Shown here: one piece after another, positions 1 to 8,443 of the stretch
Layout of the letters: each line of letters starts with the position of its first letter
How positions within the stretch are numbered: position 1 is the stretch's first letter
Assembly: GCF_000718005.1 (NCBI RefSeq)
Contig: NZ_JODV01000010.1
DNA: 64,000 nt
From: Actinoalloteichus_B caeruleus
Lineage (GTDB): Bacteria > Actinomycetota > Actinomycetes > Mycobacteriales > Pseudonocardiaceae
Strand: one strand, 5' to 3'
Program-made: the position numbers and the translations under genes
The notes under the pieces: model-generated
What the model saw: the letters and a program-made list of their open reading frames with translations, nothing else
What the model was told of the DNA's origin: nothing
Databases searched by the model: none

Positions 1-3000
1 CCAGGCCGGTGCCCGCCAGGTACAGCTCGGCGACCACCCCGTCGGGGACGGGCGCCAGGTAGCGGTCCAGCAGGTAGGCCCGGGTGTTCGACGTGGGCGC
101 TCCGATGGGGATCCCGCCGGCCTCGGCCAGCTCGGCGGCGGTGGCGCCGACCGTGACCTCGGTGGGGCCGTAGGCGTTGACCAACCGGACGTCGCGCACC
201 AGCCGGTGCCAGCGGTCGACGGCGGCCCGCCCCACCTGCTGGCCGCCGATCGCGACCAGCCGCAGCGCCGGCGGCAGCACCAGCCCTTCCTCGCCCAGGG
301 CGTCCACCAGGCGCTCCCAGTAGCCGGTGGGCAGGTTCGCCACGGTCGTCGCGGTCCGCTCGCAGTGGGCGAGCAGCGCTCGCACCGAGGTGACCGACTC
401 GTCGTCCCGCAGCACCACGGTCGCGCCGGCCACCAACGTCGGGAACACCTCCTCGACCAGCACGTCGAAGGTGACCGCGCAGAACTGGAGCGCCCGATCG
501 GCGGGGGAAAGGCCGTACTCCCGCACCGCCCACCGGACGTGGTCGGCGAGGGCGCCGTGTTCGACCACCACCCCCTTGGGCTCACCGGTCGACCCCGAGG
601 TGAACAGGACGTACGCGGGATCACCCGGTGCGGGTTCCGGTCGCCCCGGGTGCCGCGGCGCGCCCTCCTCCGCGACCGGGATGTCGCCAGGGTGGAGCAC
701 GGCGACGTCGGCTCGGGCGAACCGGTCGACGTCGGCGGTGACGAGCAGGCGGGCACCGCTCGTCCTGAGCTGACCGGTGACGCGGTCGTCGGGGTCCTCC
801 GGCGACAGCGGCAGGAACGCGCACCGCGCGACCAGCACGCCGAGGAGCACGGCCACCAGGTCCGCAGACCGGGGCAGGCACACGCCGACCACGTCACCCC
901 GGGTGGCCCCCGACGCGACGAGCCGGGCCGCGACGGCGTCGGCGTGCCGGACGAGGCCGGCGAAGTCGACCGTCCGGGCACCGTCGAGCACAGCGGGTGC
1001 GCGGGGGGCGCGGGCGGCCGCCGCCCGGACGAGCCCCACCACCCCCTCCGCCGGCGGTTCGACGGGGCCGGCTATCCCCGGCGGGACGGGGGTGTCGGTC
1101 AACCGGAGCCGGCCCACCCGAACACCGGGGTCGGCGAGGACGTCACCGAGCACGGCGGTGAGGCCGTCGGCGAGGATCTCGGCGGCCGGCGCGTCCAGCA
1201 CGTCGTGGTTGAACTCCAGCTCCAGGTCGACGCCGTCGGGCACGGCCCTGGCGATCAGGGTGAGGTCGAAGGCGGTGGTCCGCGACGGTGGGCGCAGCGC
1301 CTCCGCCGCCACCCCGGGCAGTGCCACGGGCACGCCGAGGGAGTCCTCCCACACCACCATGTACCGCATCAACGGGTGGTGCCCGCTGTCCCGGCGGCGA
1401 CCGAGCAGGCCGGCCAGCCGTTCGACGGGCACCGCCTGGTGTTCGTGGGCGGCCGGCACCGCCTCCCGGCACTGGTCCAGCACCTCGGTGAAGCGCGGGT
1501 CGCCGCGCAGGTCGGCCCGCAGCGGCAGCGTGTTGACCAGCATGGTCACCGCGGTGTCGGCGCCAGGCAGTCCCCGATCGGCCACCGGAGCGGCGACGAC
1601 CACGTCATCGGCCCCGGAGAAGCGGTGGACCAGCACCTGGAACGCCGCCAGCAGCACCATGAACGGCGTCACCCCGCGCGCGGAGCACAGCGCGCGCAGC
1701 GCCTCGGCCCGGTCGGGCGGGAGCACCCGGATCGCGCGGCCGGCCCGGTGCCCGCCGTCCACCCGGTGCCGGGGTCCGACCGTGAGGTCGACGTCGAGGG
1801 TCGCCCCGTCGAGGCGGTCCCGCCAGAACCCCAGATCCCGTTCCGCGCGGGCGGAGTCGCCCCCTGGTGTCACCAGCGCCGGGTTCGTCGGCGGGTCGAG
1901 GCGCGGAGCGCGGTCCTCGACGGCCGAGGCGTACAGCTCCCGCAGCTCCTCGGCGACCAGGCGCATGGACCACCGGTCGATGACCAGGTGGTGCAGCACG
2001 AGCAGGAAGACGAGGTCGTCGTCGCCCAGCCGCAGCAGCCGCGCCCGCACCAGTGGGGGCCGGTCCAGGTCGAACGGCTGGGCCAGCGCCTCGTCGCCGG
2101 CCGCCACCACGCGCGCGTTCCGCTGCTCGGGGGACAGCCCGCGCAGGTCCTCCACGTGGAGGGGCACCGGCGCGGCGTCGGCCACCAGCAGCCGGGCCGG
2201 CCCGTCGTCGCGGGCGGGGGAGGAGCGCAGCACGGGGTGCCGGCGGGTCAACGCGTCCAGTGCCCAGCGCAGCGCCGCCTCGTCGACGGTGCCCCGCCAC
2301 CGGGTGGGCACCGCGACGCCGAACAGGCCGGGGCCGCCGAGGAACTCCTCCTCGAACAGGATCCGCGCCTGGCCGGGGGACAGCGGCAACTCCGTCGGCT
2401 CCACGGACGCCGCCGGATCCTCCCCGTCGTCCGCCGTCCGGGCCTCGATGTCGGGGGTTCTCGCCTCCTCGACCCGGCGGGCCAGCGCGGCGACGGTGCG
2501 GGCGCGCAGCACGTCGGCCATCGACAGCCGCACCCCGTACCGGCGCCACACGGCCGCCACGATCCTGGTGGCGGTCAACGAGTCCCCGCCCAGGGCGAGG
2601 AAGTCGTCAGAGACCCCGACCCGGGGCAGGTCGAGCAGGTCGGCCCACACACCGGCCAGGTCGCGTTCCAGCCCGGTCGCCGCCGCGCCGTTCGCGTCGC
2701 AGCCGCCGACGTCGGGGACCCCGCCGCTGGCCGGGGCCTCGGGCAACGCCGCGTAGTCGATCTTCCCGTTGGCGGTGAGGGGGAAGCGGTCCACGCTCAC
2801 CCATCGGGTGGGGATGACCGCCTCCGGGAGCCGGTCGGCCAGGTGCGCGCGCAGCGCGGCGGGTTCGGCGCCGCCCTGGAGGTAGGCGACGACACGGTCA
2901 CCGGTGGGTCCACCGACCAGACGGACCGCCGCCCGGGACACCGAGGGATGCTGGTGCAGCAGCGACTCGACCTCGGCCGGGTCCACCCGGTGGCCGCGCA

Positions 3001-4282
3001 CCTTGAACTCCGCGTCCACCCGTCCGAGGAACTCGATCCTGCCGTCGTCCAACCACCGGACACGGTCCCCGGTGCGGTACACCCGCCCGCCGCCGGCCGG
3101 GTCCAGACCGAGCCAGTCGGGCAGGAACCGGGCCGCGGTCTCCGCCGGACCGCCCAGGTACCCCCTGGCCAGCGGAGCACCGGCCACCACCAGCTCCCCG
3201 GGCACGCCGGCCGGCACCCGCCGGCCCTCGGGGTCCACGACGGCCACCGAGCAGTTGTGCATGGGCCGGCCCAACGGCATCCGGGACGCGCCGTCGGCCG
3301 GGCTGGCCTCGTCGTGCAGCACGGTGATCGTGGTCTCCGTCGGACCGTAGGCGTGGACGAGGACGGTGCCCGACCGGTCCAACAGCCGGTCGCGCAGCGA
3401 CGGGGGGACGCGCTCACCGCCGCACACCGCCAGGCGCAGCCCCCGCGTCGCGTGCTCGTCCGCCCCGGAGAGCAGTTCGTCCAACACCGAGGGCACCAGG
3501 TGCGCGACCGTGACCTGGTGGGCCCTCATCAGCTCCGGCAGGTAGGGGACGATGCCGTGCACCCGGTGTTCGGCGACCACCAGCCTCGCCCCGGCCACGA
3601 GCCCGGCCAGCAACTCCCACACCGCGATGTCGAACCCGGGGGAAGCCGTGGCCAGCAGCACGTCCCGGGGCCCCAGCGGGTACGCCTCCTGCCACCACGC
3701 CATGCGGTTGGCCAGGGCTCCGTGCGGGACCAGCACTCCCTTGGGCCGGCCGGTCGACCCCGACGTGTACATGAGGTAGGCGGCCAGCGCCGGGTGGGGG
3801 TCCGGCCACGGCGCCCCGTCGCCGTCGCCGTCGCCGGTCCGCTCGGCTCCGCTCCCGCCGTCGAGGGCCTCGTCGACCCGGAGCACGGGCCCGTCGACCC
3901 CGGGGGAGGAGGCGGACGTCAGGGTCACGACCGGACGCGCGTCGGCGACCACCGCCGCCCGCCGACCCGAGGGCCACCTCGGGTCGAGGGGCAGGTACAC
4001 CCCGCCGGCCCGGACCACCGCCAGGCAGGCGACCAGCACGTCGAGCCCGTCCTCGGCCAGCACGGCAACGGGCCGTTCCGGCCCCACCCCGAGCGCCCGC
4101 AGCCGGCGGGCCAGCGCGGCCGACCGGGACCCCAGGTCGGAGTAGGACAGCTGGCGGTCCCCGCGCACCGCGGCCACCCGGTCGCCGTTCTCGGCCAGGG
4201 CCGTCGCGACCCGCCGCCACCACCGGCCCGGGTCGTGATCGACCCGGGCACCCCGTTCCCAGTGCCGCCTGAGTTCCGCCAT
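1..4282 (-). CDS. Nonribosomal peptide synthetase, A-PCP-C-A (C-terminus beyond window)
   Basis: Multimodular peptide synthetase; about 1427 residues are visible and the 3' end lies left of base 1. Domains in order: adenylation A1 (about 15-500, A3 motif YTSGSTGRPKG near 171), peptidyl carrier with LGGDSL (phosphopantetheine Ser about 568), condensation (HHLVIDR at about 764), and A2 (LFTSGSTGEPKG near 1226), which is cut off. It starts with A, not C, so it looks like an initiation subunit. The ATG at 4282 diverges from hmaS. By hand alignment the A1 pocket reads D-I-W-H-A-C-A-I and A2 D-V-E-N-V-I-A-V; neither is a code I recognise. Context (Hpg genes, MbtH) predicts Hpg loading. The A-T-C-A start and neighbours match NocA of nocardicin, whose second residue is Arg; that assignment is inference. 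Confidence 0.93.
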   Translation of the reverse strand, partial: MAELRRHWERGARVDHDPGRWWRRVATALAENGDRVAAVRGDRQLSYSDLGSRSAALARRLRALGVGPERPVAVLAEDGLDVLVACLAVVRAGGVYLPLDPRWPSGRRAAVVADARPVVTLTSASSPGVDGPVLRVDEALDGGSGAERTGDGDGDGAPWPDPHPALAAYLMYTSGSTGRPKGVLVPHGALANRMAWWQEAYPLGPRDVLLATASPGFDIAVWELLAGLVAGARLVVAEHRVHGIVPYLPELMRAHQVTVAHLVPSVLDELLSGADEHATRGLRLAVCGGERVPPSLRDRLLDRSGTVLVHAYGPTETTITVLHDEASPADGASRMPLGRPMHNCSVAVVDPEGRRVPAGVPGELVVAGAPLARGYLGGPAETAARFLPDWLGLDPAGGGRVYRTGDRVRWLDDGRIEFLGRVDAEFKVRGHRVDPAEVESLLHQHPSVSRAAVRLVGGPTGDRVVAYLQGGAEPAALRAHLADRLPEAVIPTRWVSVDRFPLTANGKIDYAALPEAPASGGVPDVGGCDANGAAATGLERDLAGVWADLLDLPRVGVSDDFLALGGDSLTATRIVAAVWRRYGVRLSMADVLRARTVAALARRVEEARTPDIEARTADDGEDPAASVEPTELPLSPGQARILFEEEFLGGPGLFGVAVPTRWRGTVDEAALRWALDALTRRHPVLRSSPARDDGPARLLVADAAPVPLHVEDLRGLSPEQRNARVVAAGDEALAQPFDLDRPPLVRARLLRLGDDDLVFLLVLHHLVIDRWSMRLVAEELRELYASAVEDRAPRLDPPTNPALVTPGGDSARAERDLGFWRDRLDGATLDVDLTVGPRHRVDGGHRAGRAIRVLPPDRAEALRALCSARGVTPFMVLLAAFQVLVHRFSGADDVVVAAPVADRGLPGADTAVTMLVNTLPLRADLRGDPRFTEVLDQCREAVPAAHEHQAVPVERLAGLLGRRRDSGHHPLMRYMVVWEDSLGVPVALPGVAAEALRPPSRTTAFDLTLIARAVPDGVDLELEFNHDVLDAPAAEILADGLTAVLGDVLADPGVRVGRLRLTDTPVPPGIAGPVEPPAEGVVGLVRAAAARAPRAPAVLDGARTVDFAGLVRHADAVAARLVASGATRGDVVGVCLPRSADLVAVLLGVLVARCAFLPLSPEDPDDRVTGQLRTSGARLLVTADVDRFARADVAVLHPGDIPVAEEGAPRHPGRPEPAPGDPAYVLFTSGSTGEPKGVVVEHGALADHVRWAVREYGLSPADRALQFCAVTFDVLVEEVFPTLVAGATVVLRDDESVTSVRALLAHCERTATTVANLPTGYWERLVDALGEEGLVLPPALRLVAIGGQQVGRAAVDRWHRLVRDVRLVNAYGPTEVTVGATAAELAEAGGIPIGAPTSNTRAYLLDRYLAPVPDGVVAELYLAGTGL

Positions 4283-4307
4283 AGTCGCCTCAGGCTAGGA
4301 ACGGTGT

Positions 4308-4329
4308 TTATCGGATCCTTATCGGATCC
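4308..4329. promoter_or_regulatory. Tandem 11-bp direct repeat, candidate SARP operator
   Basis: TTATCGGATCC occurs twice head to tail (4308-4318 and 4319-4329) in the 130-bp gap between the divergent NRPS and hmaS. A related inverted copy (CCTTATCGATCGG on the minus strand) lies at 4345-4357. SARP activators bind direct repeats with an 11-bp period, and the cluster encodes a SARP at 11974-13650. The repeat is seen; the binding is inferred. Confidence 0.5.
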
Positions 4330-4412
4330 GTTCTCCGGGGAAAACCGATCGATAAGGGAGAGGGATACAAAAAGCGGACGCACACGCACGGGTCTCCCGC
4401 TGGAGGATGGCA

Positions 4413-5465
4413 ATGGCGACAGAACGAGAAGGCGCCTTCGAGGACATGTCCCTCGACCACGTGGTGTTCCATGTCGGCGACGCGCACCAGGCCGCCGCGG
4501 AACTCGTCGACCGGTACGGGTTGGCGGTGCTCGACGCGTCCGAGGACACCTCCGCCCGGTCGGTGGTGGTCGGCGGCGGCGGTGACATCAGCCTCGTCTT
4601 CACCGAGGCCGTCACCGAGGACCACCCGGCCGCCGCCTACGTCAGGGCCCACGGCGACGGGGTCGCCGACATCGCGCTCGGGGTCCGTGACGTCCGCGCC
4701 GCCTACGACGAGGCGGTCCGCCGGGGAGCTCGGCCGGTGTCCGCCCCCAGCGAGGACGGCGGCCGCGTCGTCGCCACCATCATGGGTTTCGGCGACGTCA
4801 CGCACACCTTCGTGCCACGAGGGAGCGCCCCGGCCGCGGCGGGCGGCGCGGACCCGGCACCCGCCAAGACGGGGGTGTACGCGCTGGACCACTTCGCGGT
4901 GTGCGTCGAACCCGGGCAGCTGGCCGCGACCGTCCGGTTCTACGAGGACGTCCTGGACTTCCGCATGACCTTCGAGGAGCAGATCGTCGTCGGCGCGCAG
5001 TCGATGAACTCCCAGGTGGTGCAGAGCACCTCCAACGCGGTGACCCTCACCATCATCGAACCCGACACCTCCCGGAACCCCGGGCAGATCGACGACTTCC
5101 TCAAACGGCACGGCGGTTCGGGCGTGCAGCACATCGCCTTCGTCACCGACCACATCACCGACTCGATCCGCCAGCTCCGCGACCGGGGTGTCGAGTTCCT
5201 CACCACACCGGCCGCCTACTACGAGGCGTTGACCGACCGCATCGCACTGACCAGGTACCCGGTGGCCGAACTCGGTGAACTGCACATCCTCGTCGACGAG
5301 GACCAGGGCGGGAAGCTGTACCAGATCTTCACCCGGTCCACCCACCCGCGGGGCACCTTCTTCATGGAGGTGATCGAACGGGCGGGCGCGCGGACGTTCG
5401 GTTCCGGCAACATCAAGGCCCTGTACGCGGCCGTCGAGGCCGAACTGAGCAGGCAACCGCGCTGA
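4413..5465 (+). CDS. hmaS: 4-hydroxymandelate synthase (HmaS)
   Basis: Non-haem Fe(II) dioxygenase converting 4-hydroxyphenylpyruvate to (S)-4-hydroxymandelate, the first committed step to 4-hydroxyphenylglycine. It is a two-domain vicinal-oxygen-chelate protein of 350 residues, normal for the family. Metal ligands visible are His160 (LDHFAV), His240 (VQHIAF) and Glu319 (FMEVIER). The active-site segment MNSQVVQSTSNAVTLTIIEP carries Thr-Leu-Thr where 4-hydroxyphenylpyruvate dioxygenases have a proline-containing stretch, which favours hydroxymandelate synthase over HPPD of tyrosine catabolism. ATG 4413 is preferred because GGAGG at 4402-4406 touches the earlier in-frame ATG at 4407. It corresponds to NocF of the nocardicin pathway. 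Confidence 0.93.
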   Translation: MATEREGAFEDMSLDHVVFHVGDAHQAAAELVDRYGLAVLDASEDTSARSVVVGGGGDISLVFTEAVTEDHPAAAYVRAHGDGVADIALGVRDVRAAYDEAVRRGARPVSAPSEDGGRVVATIMGFGDVTHTFVPRGSAPAAAGGADPAPAKTGVYALDHFAVCVEPGQLAATVRFYEDVLDFRMTFEEQIVVGAQSMNSQVVQSTSNAVTLTIIEPDTSRNPGQIDDFLKRHGGSGVQHIAFVTDHITDSIRQLRDRGVEFLTTPAAYYEALTDRIALTRYPVAELGELHILVDEDQGGKLYQIFTRSTHPRGTFFMEVIERAGARTFGSGNIKALYAAVEAELSRQPR

Positions 5466-5512
5466 GCACCCCGCCGCCCTCCCCCCGCGCCCGCCCCCGG
5501 AAGGGGATGCTG

Positions 5513-6826
5513 ATGGAACCGCTGCGCCTGGCGGACCTGCACGGTTCGCTGGCCGACCCGGTGCTGGCCGCCATGGAGTTCCTCAACGAGGTCGCCAACC
5601 GGTACCCGGAGGCCGTGTCCTTCGCCCCCGGTCGGCCCTACGAGGAGTTCTTCGACGTCGACGACCTGCACCACCACCTGCGCACCTTCCACCGGTACCT
5701 CGTCGAGGACCGGGGGATGGACGACGCGGGCGCCCGCCGGACGCTGTTCCAGTACGGCCGCACCAAGGGCGTCATCCACGAGTTGATCGCCCGCAACCTC
5801 GCCGAGGACGAGGGGGTGCGCGTCGACCCCGAGGCGGTGGTGGTCACCGTCGGGGCCCAGGAGGCGATGCTGCTCGCCCTGCGCGCGCTACGCGCCGACC
5901 ACCGGGACGTGCTGCTGGCCGTGTCACCGGTGTACGTGGGCATCACGGGCGCGGCGAGGCTGGTGGAGATGCCGGTGCTGCCGGTGCGGGACGGCGAGGC
6001 CGGGGTCGATCTCGACGACCTGGTGGCGGTGGTCCGGCGGGCGCGCCGGGAGGGGCTGCGGCCGCGCGGCCTCTACGTGGTCCCCGACTTCGCGAACCCG
6101 TCCGGGGCCTGCCTGGACCTCGCGACGCGGCGGGAACTGATCCGCACCGCCGAACGGGAGGACCTGCTGGTCCTGGAGGACAACCCCTACCGCCTGTTCG
6201 GGTCGGCAGACGAACGACCGCCCACGCTGCGGGCGCTCGGCGGAAACCGGGTGATCTCGTTGGGTTCCTACGCCAAGACCGGGTTCCCCGGCGCCCGCGT
6301 GGGCTACGCCGTCGCCGACCAGCCGGTCGACGTCGGCGGCGGGCGCACCGTCCCGTTGGCCGACCAGCTGTCCAGGCTCAAGAGCATGGTCACCGTCAAC
6401 ACCCCGCCGGTCGCCCAGGCGGTGATCGGCGGACTGCTCCTCGACCACGGCCTCAGCCTCGTGAAGGCCAACACCCGGGAGATCGAGGTGTACCGCCGCA
6501 ACCGGGACCTGGTGCTCGACGGTCTCGCCGCCCGGCTTCCCCAGGCGGCGGAGCTGGGGGTGAGCTGGAACCGGCCCAGCGGGGGCTTCTTCATCGTCGT
6601 GACCGTGCCGTTCCCGGTGGACGACGCCCTGCTGGAGCGGTCCGCGCGCGAACACCGCGTGCTGTGGACACCGATGCACCACTTCTACGGGGACGGCAGG
6701 CCGTTGCCGCACCTGCGGCTGTCGGTGAGCCTGCTGACCCCCGAGCGGATCGAGGACGGGCTGGACCGCCTGGCCGCATTCCTCACCGAACACGCCGAGG
6801 CGGCCCGCGCGGGAGGCGGTCGCTGA
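5513..6826 (+). CDS. hpgT: 4-hydroxyphenylglycine aminotransferase (HpgT)
   Basis: PLP-dependent class I/II aminotransferase turning 4-hydroxyphenylglyoxylate into L-4-hydroxyphenylglycine, usually with tyrosine as amino donor. The N-terminal signature YPEAVSFAPGRPYEEFF is typical of Hpg/Dpg transaminases. PLP-lysine is Lys255 in SYAKTGFPGARVGY, and the DNPYRLFG and DFANPSGAC motifs are present. Length of about 437 residues is normal. GGAAGGGG at 5499-5506 abuts an ATG at 5507; the second ATG at 5513 has better spacing. It lies 47 nt downstream of hmaS on the same strand and is probably co-transcribed. Together with hmaS and hmo it completes the Hpg supply route; prephenate dehydrogenase is not in the window. 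Confidence 0.92.
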   Translation: MEPLRLADLHGSLADPVLAAMEFLNEVANRYPEAVSFAPGRPYEEFFDVDDLHHHLRTFHRYLVEDRGMDDAGARRTLFQYGRTKGVIHELIARNLAEDEGVRVDPEAVVVTVGAQEAMLLALRALRADHRDVLLAVSPVYVGITGAARLVEMPVLPVRDGEAGVDLDDLVAVVRRARREGLRPRGLYVVPDFANPSGACLDLATRRELIRTAEREDLLVLEDNPYRLFGSADERPPTLRALGGNRVISLGSYAKTGFPGARVGYAVADQPVDVGGGRTVPLADQLSRLKSMVTVNTPPVAQAVIGGLLLDHGLSLVKANTREIEVYRRNRDLVLDGLAARLPQAAELGVSWNRPSGGFFIVVTVPFPVDDALLERSAREHRVLWTPMHHFYGDGRPLPHLRLSVSLLTPERIEDGLDRLAAFLTEHAEAARAGGGR

Positions 6827-6841
6827 CCGGGCGCACCCGGG

Positions 6842-6875
6842 GTCGGCGGCGGTACCCGCTCAGGCCGCCGCCGAC
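6842..6875. terminator. Bidirectional hairpin between convergent hpgT and MFS gene
   Basis: Perfect 11-bp stem (GTCGGCGGCGG at 6842-6852 with its complement at 6865-6875) and a 12-nt loop. It sits where two convergent genes meet and its loop contains the MFS stop codon. There is no U-run, as is usual in actinobacteria. Confidence 0.55.
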
Positions 6876-8122
6876 TCCCGGCGCGTCCCGTGGGAACGCG
6901 CCCCGCCCACCGCCAGCCACGCCACCGCGCAGCAGGCGACGAGCACCGGCCAGGGCCACACCGGCCCCCGCGCCAACAGGCTGGTGAACAGCACCGGCGC
7001 CACCACCATCGCCACACCCCAGGACATCTGGTGCACCCCGAGGTAGCGGCCCCGCATCTCCTCCGGCGCCAGGCGCGCCGCGAACGCGGAACTCGTCGGC
7101 GCGAAGAGCAGCTCCGCCGAGGTGAACACCACGATCCCGAGGAACAGCATGACCAGGGCCGCCGGTGGCGGCAGCAGGGCCGACGCCCCCAGCACGAGGA
7201 AGGACACCGCCCACAGCACCGAGGCCAACCGGAGCACGCCCGTCTCGGCCCGCTTCTCGGTCCACCGGACCACCGGCGGCTGGGCCACGACCACCAGCAC
7301 CGTGTTGACGGTGTACAACGCTCCCGGCAGCCACGCGTGGGCCGGCATCGTCACCCCCACGAAGGCGGGCACCAACAGGATGATCGCGTACACGGCGACC
7401 ACGAAGAACGCGTTGGCCACCACCAACAGCGTGAACGGGCGGTCCCGCAGCACCCGCAGGTACCCGCCGGTCGCCCGGGGCCGCGCCACCGCCGCGCGCC
7501 GACCCGCCAGGGCGTGGGCCTTGGGCCAGGTCCCGATGAGCAGGGCCACGAACAGGTAGATGACCGCGTTGGTCACCGCCAGCGCGTGGTACCCGATGTC
7601 ACCGAACCCGACGACCGCCGCGGCGATCATCGCCCCCACACCCAGCGAGGCGTTGCGGGCCGACCGGATCAGCCCGAACCACCTCGGCTGCTGTTCGATC
7701 CCCACCAGGGACACCACCAGGGTTCCCTGGGCGGGCAACCAGGCGCCGTCGGCCCAGTAGATCAACGCCGCCGCCAGCACCAGCTGCCACGGCGTCTCCA
7801 CCCACAGGTAGGACACGAAACCGAGGCAGCGCAGCAGGTTGCAGCCCACGATCACGGCCGGCGCGCCGAACCGGTCCACCAGCGGACCGCTCAACACCCC
7901 GGCCGGAACCCCCGCGAGCGCGGCGATCGACAGCGCGGTACCGATGGCGACCAGGCCGAGGTCGGTGACGGCCAGGAAGTACGGAATGGTGAAGGGCAGG
8001 AACATGCCACTGCCGAGGCTTTCCACCCCCGCCGAGCCCGCGAGCCGACCCAGTCCCCGCAGCCGAGGGAATCCGAACCGTTCCGCGCTCCGGGAAATCA
8101 CCACGGCCGGCAGGATATCCAC
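6860..8122 (-). CDS. MFS drug-type exporter
   Basis: Major facilitator superfamily permease of 420 residues with about 12 predicted membrane segments. The loop after TM2 has GPLVDRFGAP, a variant of the MFS signature, and the long Ala/Leu/Val helices run the whole length (for example LVLAAALIYWADGAWL). It lies inside the Hpg-NRPS cluster between hpgT and the MbtH gene. It is therefore the likely product exporter or self-resistance pump, in the position of NocH of nocardicin. It is transcribed divergently from the MbtH gene across a relatively A-rich gap (8123-8206) that probably holds both promoters. The substrate cannot be deduced from sequence. Confidence 0.85.
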   Translation of the reverse strand: MDILPAVVISRSAERFGFPRLRGLGRLAGSAGVESLGSGMFLPFTIPYFLAVTDLGLVAIGTALSIAALAGVPAGVLSGPLVDRFGAPAVIVGCNLLRCLGFVSYLWVETPWQLVLAAALIYWADGAWLPAQGTLVVSLVGIEQQPRWFGLIRSARNASLGVGAMIAAAVVGFGDIGYHALAVTNAVIYLFVALLIGTWPKAHALAGRRAAVARPRATGGYLRVLRDRPFTLLVVANAFFVVAVYAIILLVPAFVGVTMPAHAWLPGALYTVNTVLVVVAQPPVVRWTEKRAETGVLRLASVLWAVSFLVLGASALLPPPAALVMLFLGIVVFTSAELLFAPTSSAFAARLAPEEMRGRYLGVHQMSWGVAMVVAPVLFTSLLARGPVWPWPVLVACCAVAWLAVGGARSHGTRRESAAA

Positions 8123-8206
8123 CGGAAAACAATGTTGACAATGATAACGAAACGAAAAGACGCGTCGTTAGGATGCCGGGAAAAACGTCTGCGCGGAGGT
8201 AGTGGC

Positions 8207-8443
8207 GTGCTGGGAGAAAACGAGGACACCGCCGAGTTCGAGGTCGTCGTCAACGACGAGGAGCAGTATTCCGTGTGGCCGGTCGGACGGGAGGTCCCGG
8301 CCGGGTGGCGTGCCGTGGGCCAGCGGGGTCCGAAACGGCACTGCCTGGCCTGGATCGACGAGAACTGGACGGACATGCGGCCGCGCGCCCTCCGCGCGGC
8401 GCTCGCCGGCACCGGCACCGCCGGGACGGGAGAGCCGGCTTGA
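8207..8443 (+). CDS. MbtH-like NRPS chaperone
   Basis: Small (78-residue) MbtH-family protein that binds NRPS adenylation domains and is often needed for their solubility or activity. The full family fingerprint is present: NDEEQYSVWP, then PAGW, then LAWIDENWTDMRP. The start is GTG 8207, preceded by GGAGG at 8194-8198 with 8-nt spacing. The stop overlaps the TTG start of the next gene (TTGA at 8440-8443), indicating translational coupling. It corresponds to NocI by position. A putative -35 (TTGACA, 8135-8140) lies upstream, but I find no convincing -10 at the right distance. Confidence 0.95.
   Translation: MLGENEDTAEFEVVVNDEEQYSVWPVGREVPAGWRAVGQRGPKRHCLAWIDENWTDMRPRALRAALAGTGTAGTGEPA

Noticed and set aside
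206..4585. A 1459-codon open frame on the plus strand across the NRPS
   Set aside because: Arg/Gly/Pro/His-rich translation with no domains; it is the antisense shadow of the NRPS, whose minus-strand frame carries all NRPS motifs.
8131..8175. TTGACA at 8135 as the MbtH-gene promoter
   Set aside because: The only -10-like hexamer (TAGGAT at 8169) is 28 nt away, too far for a standard promoter.
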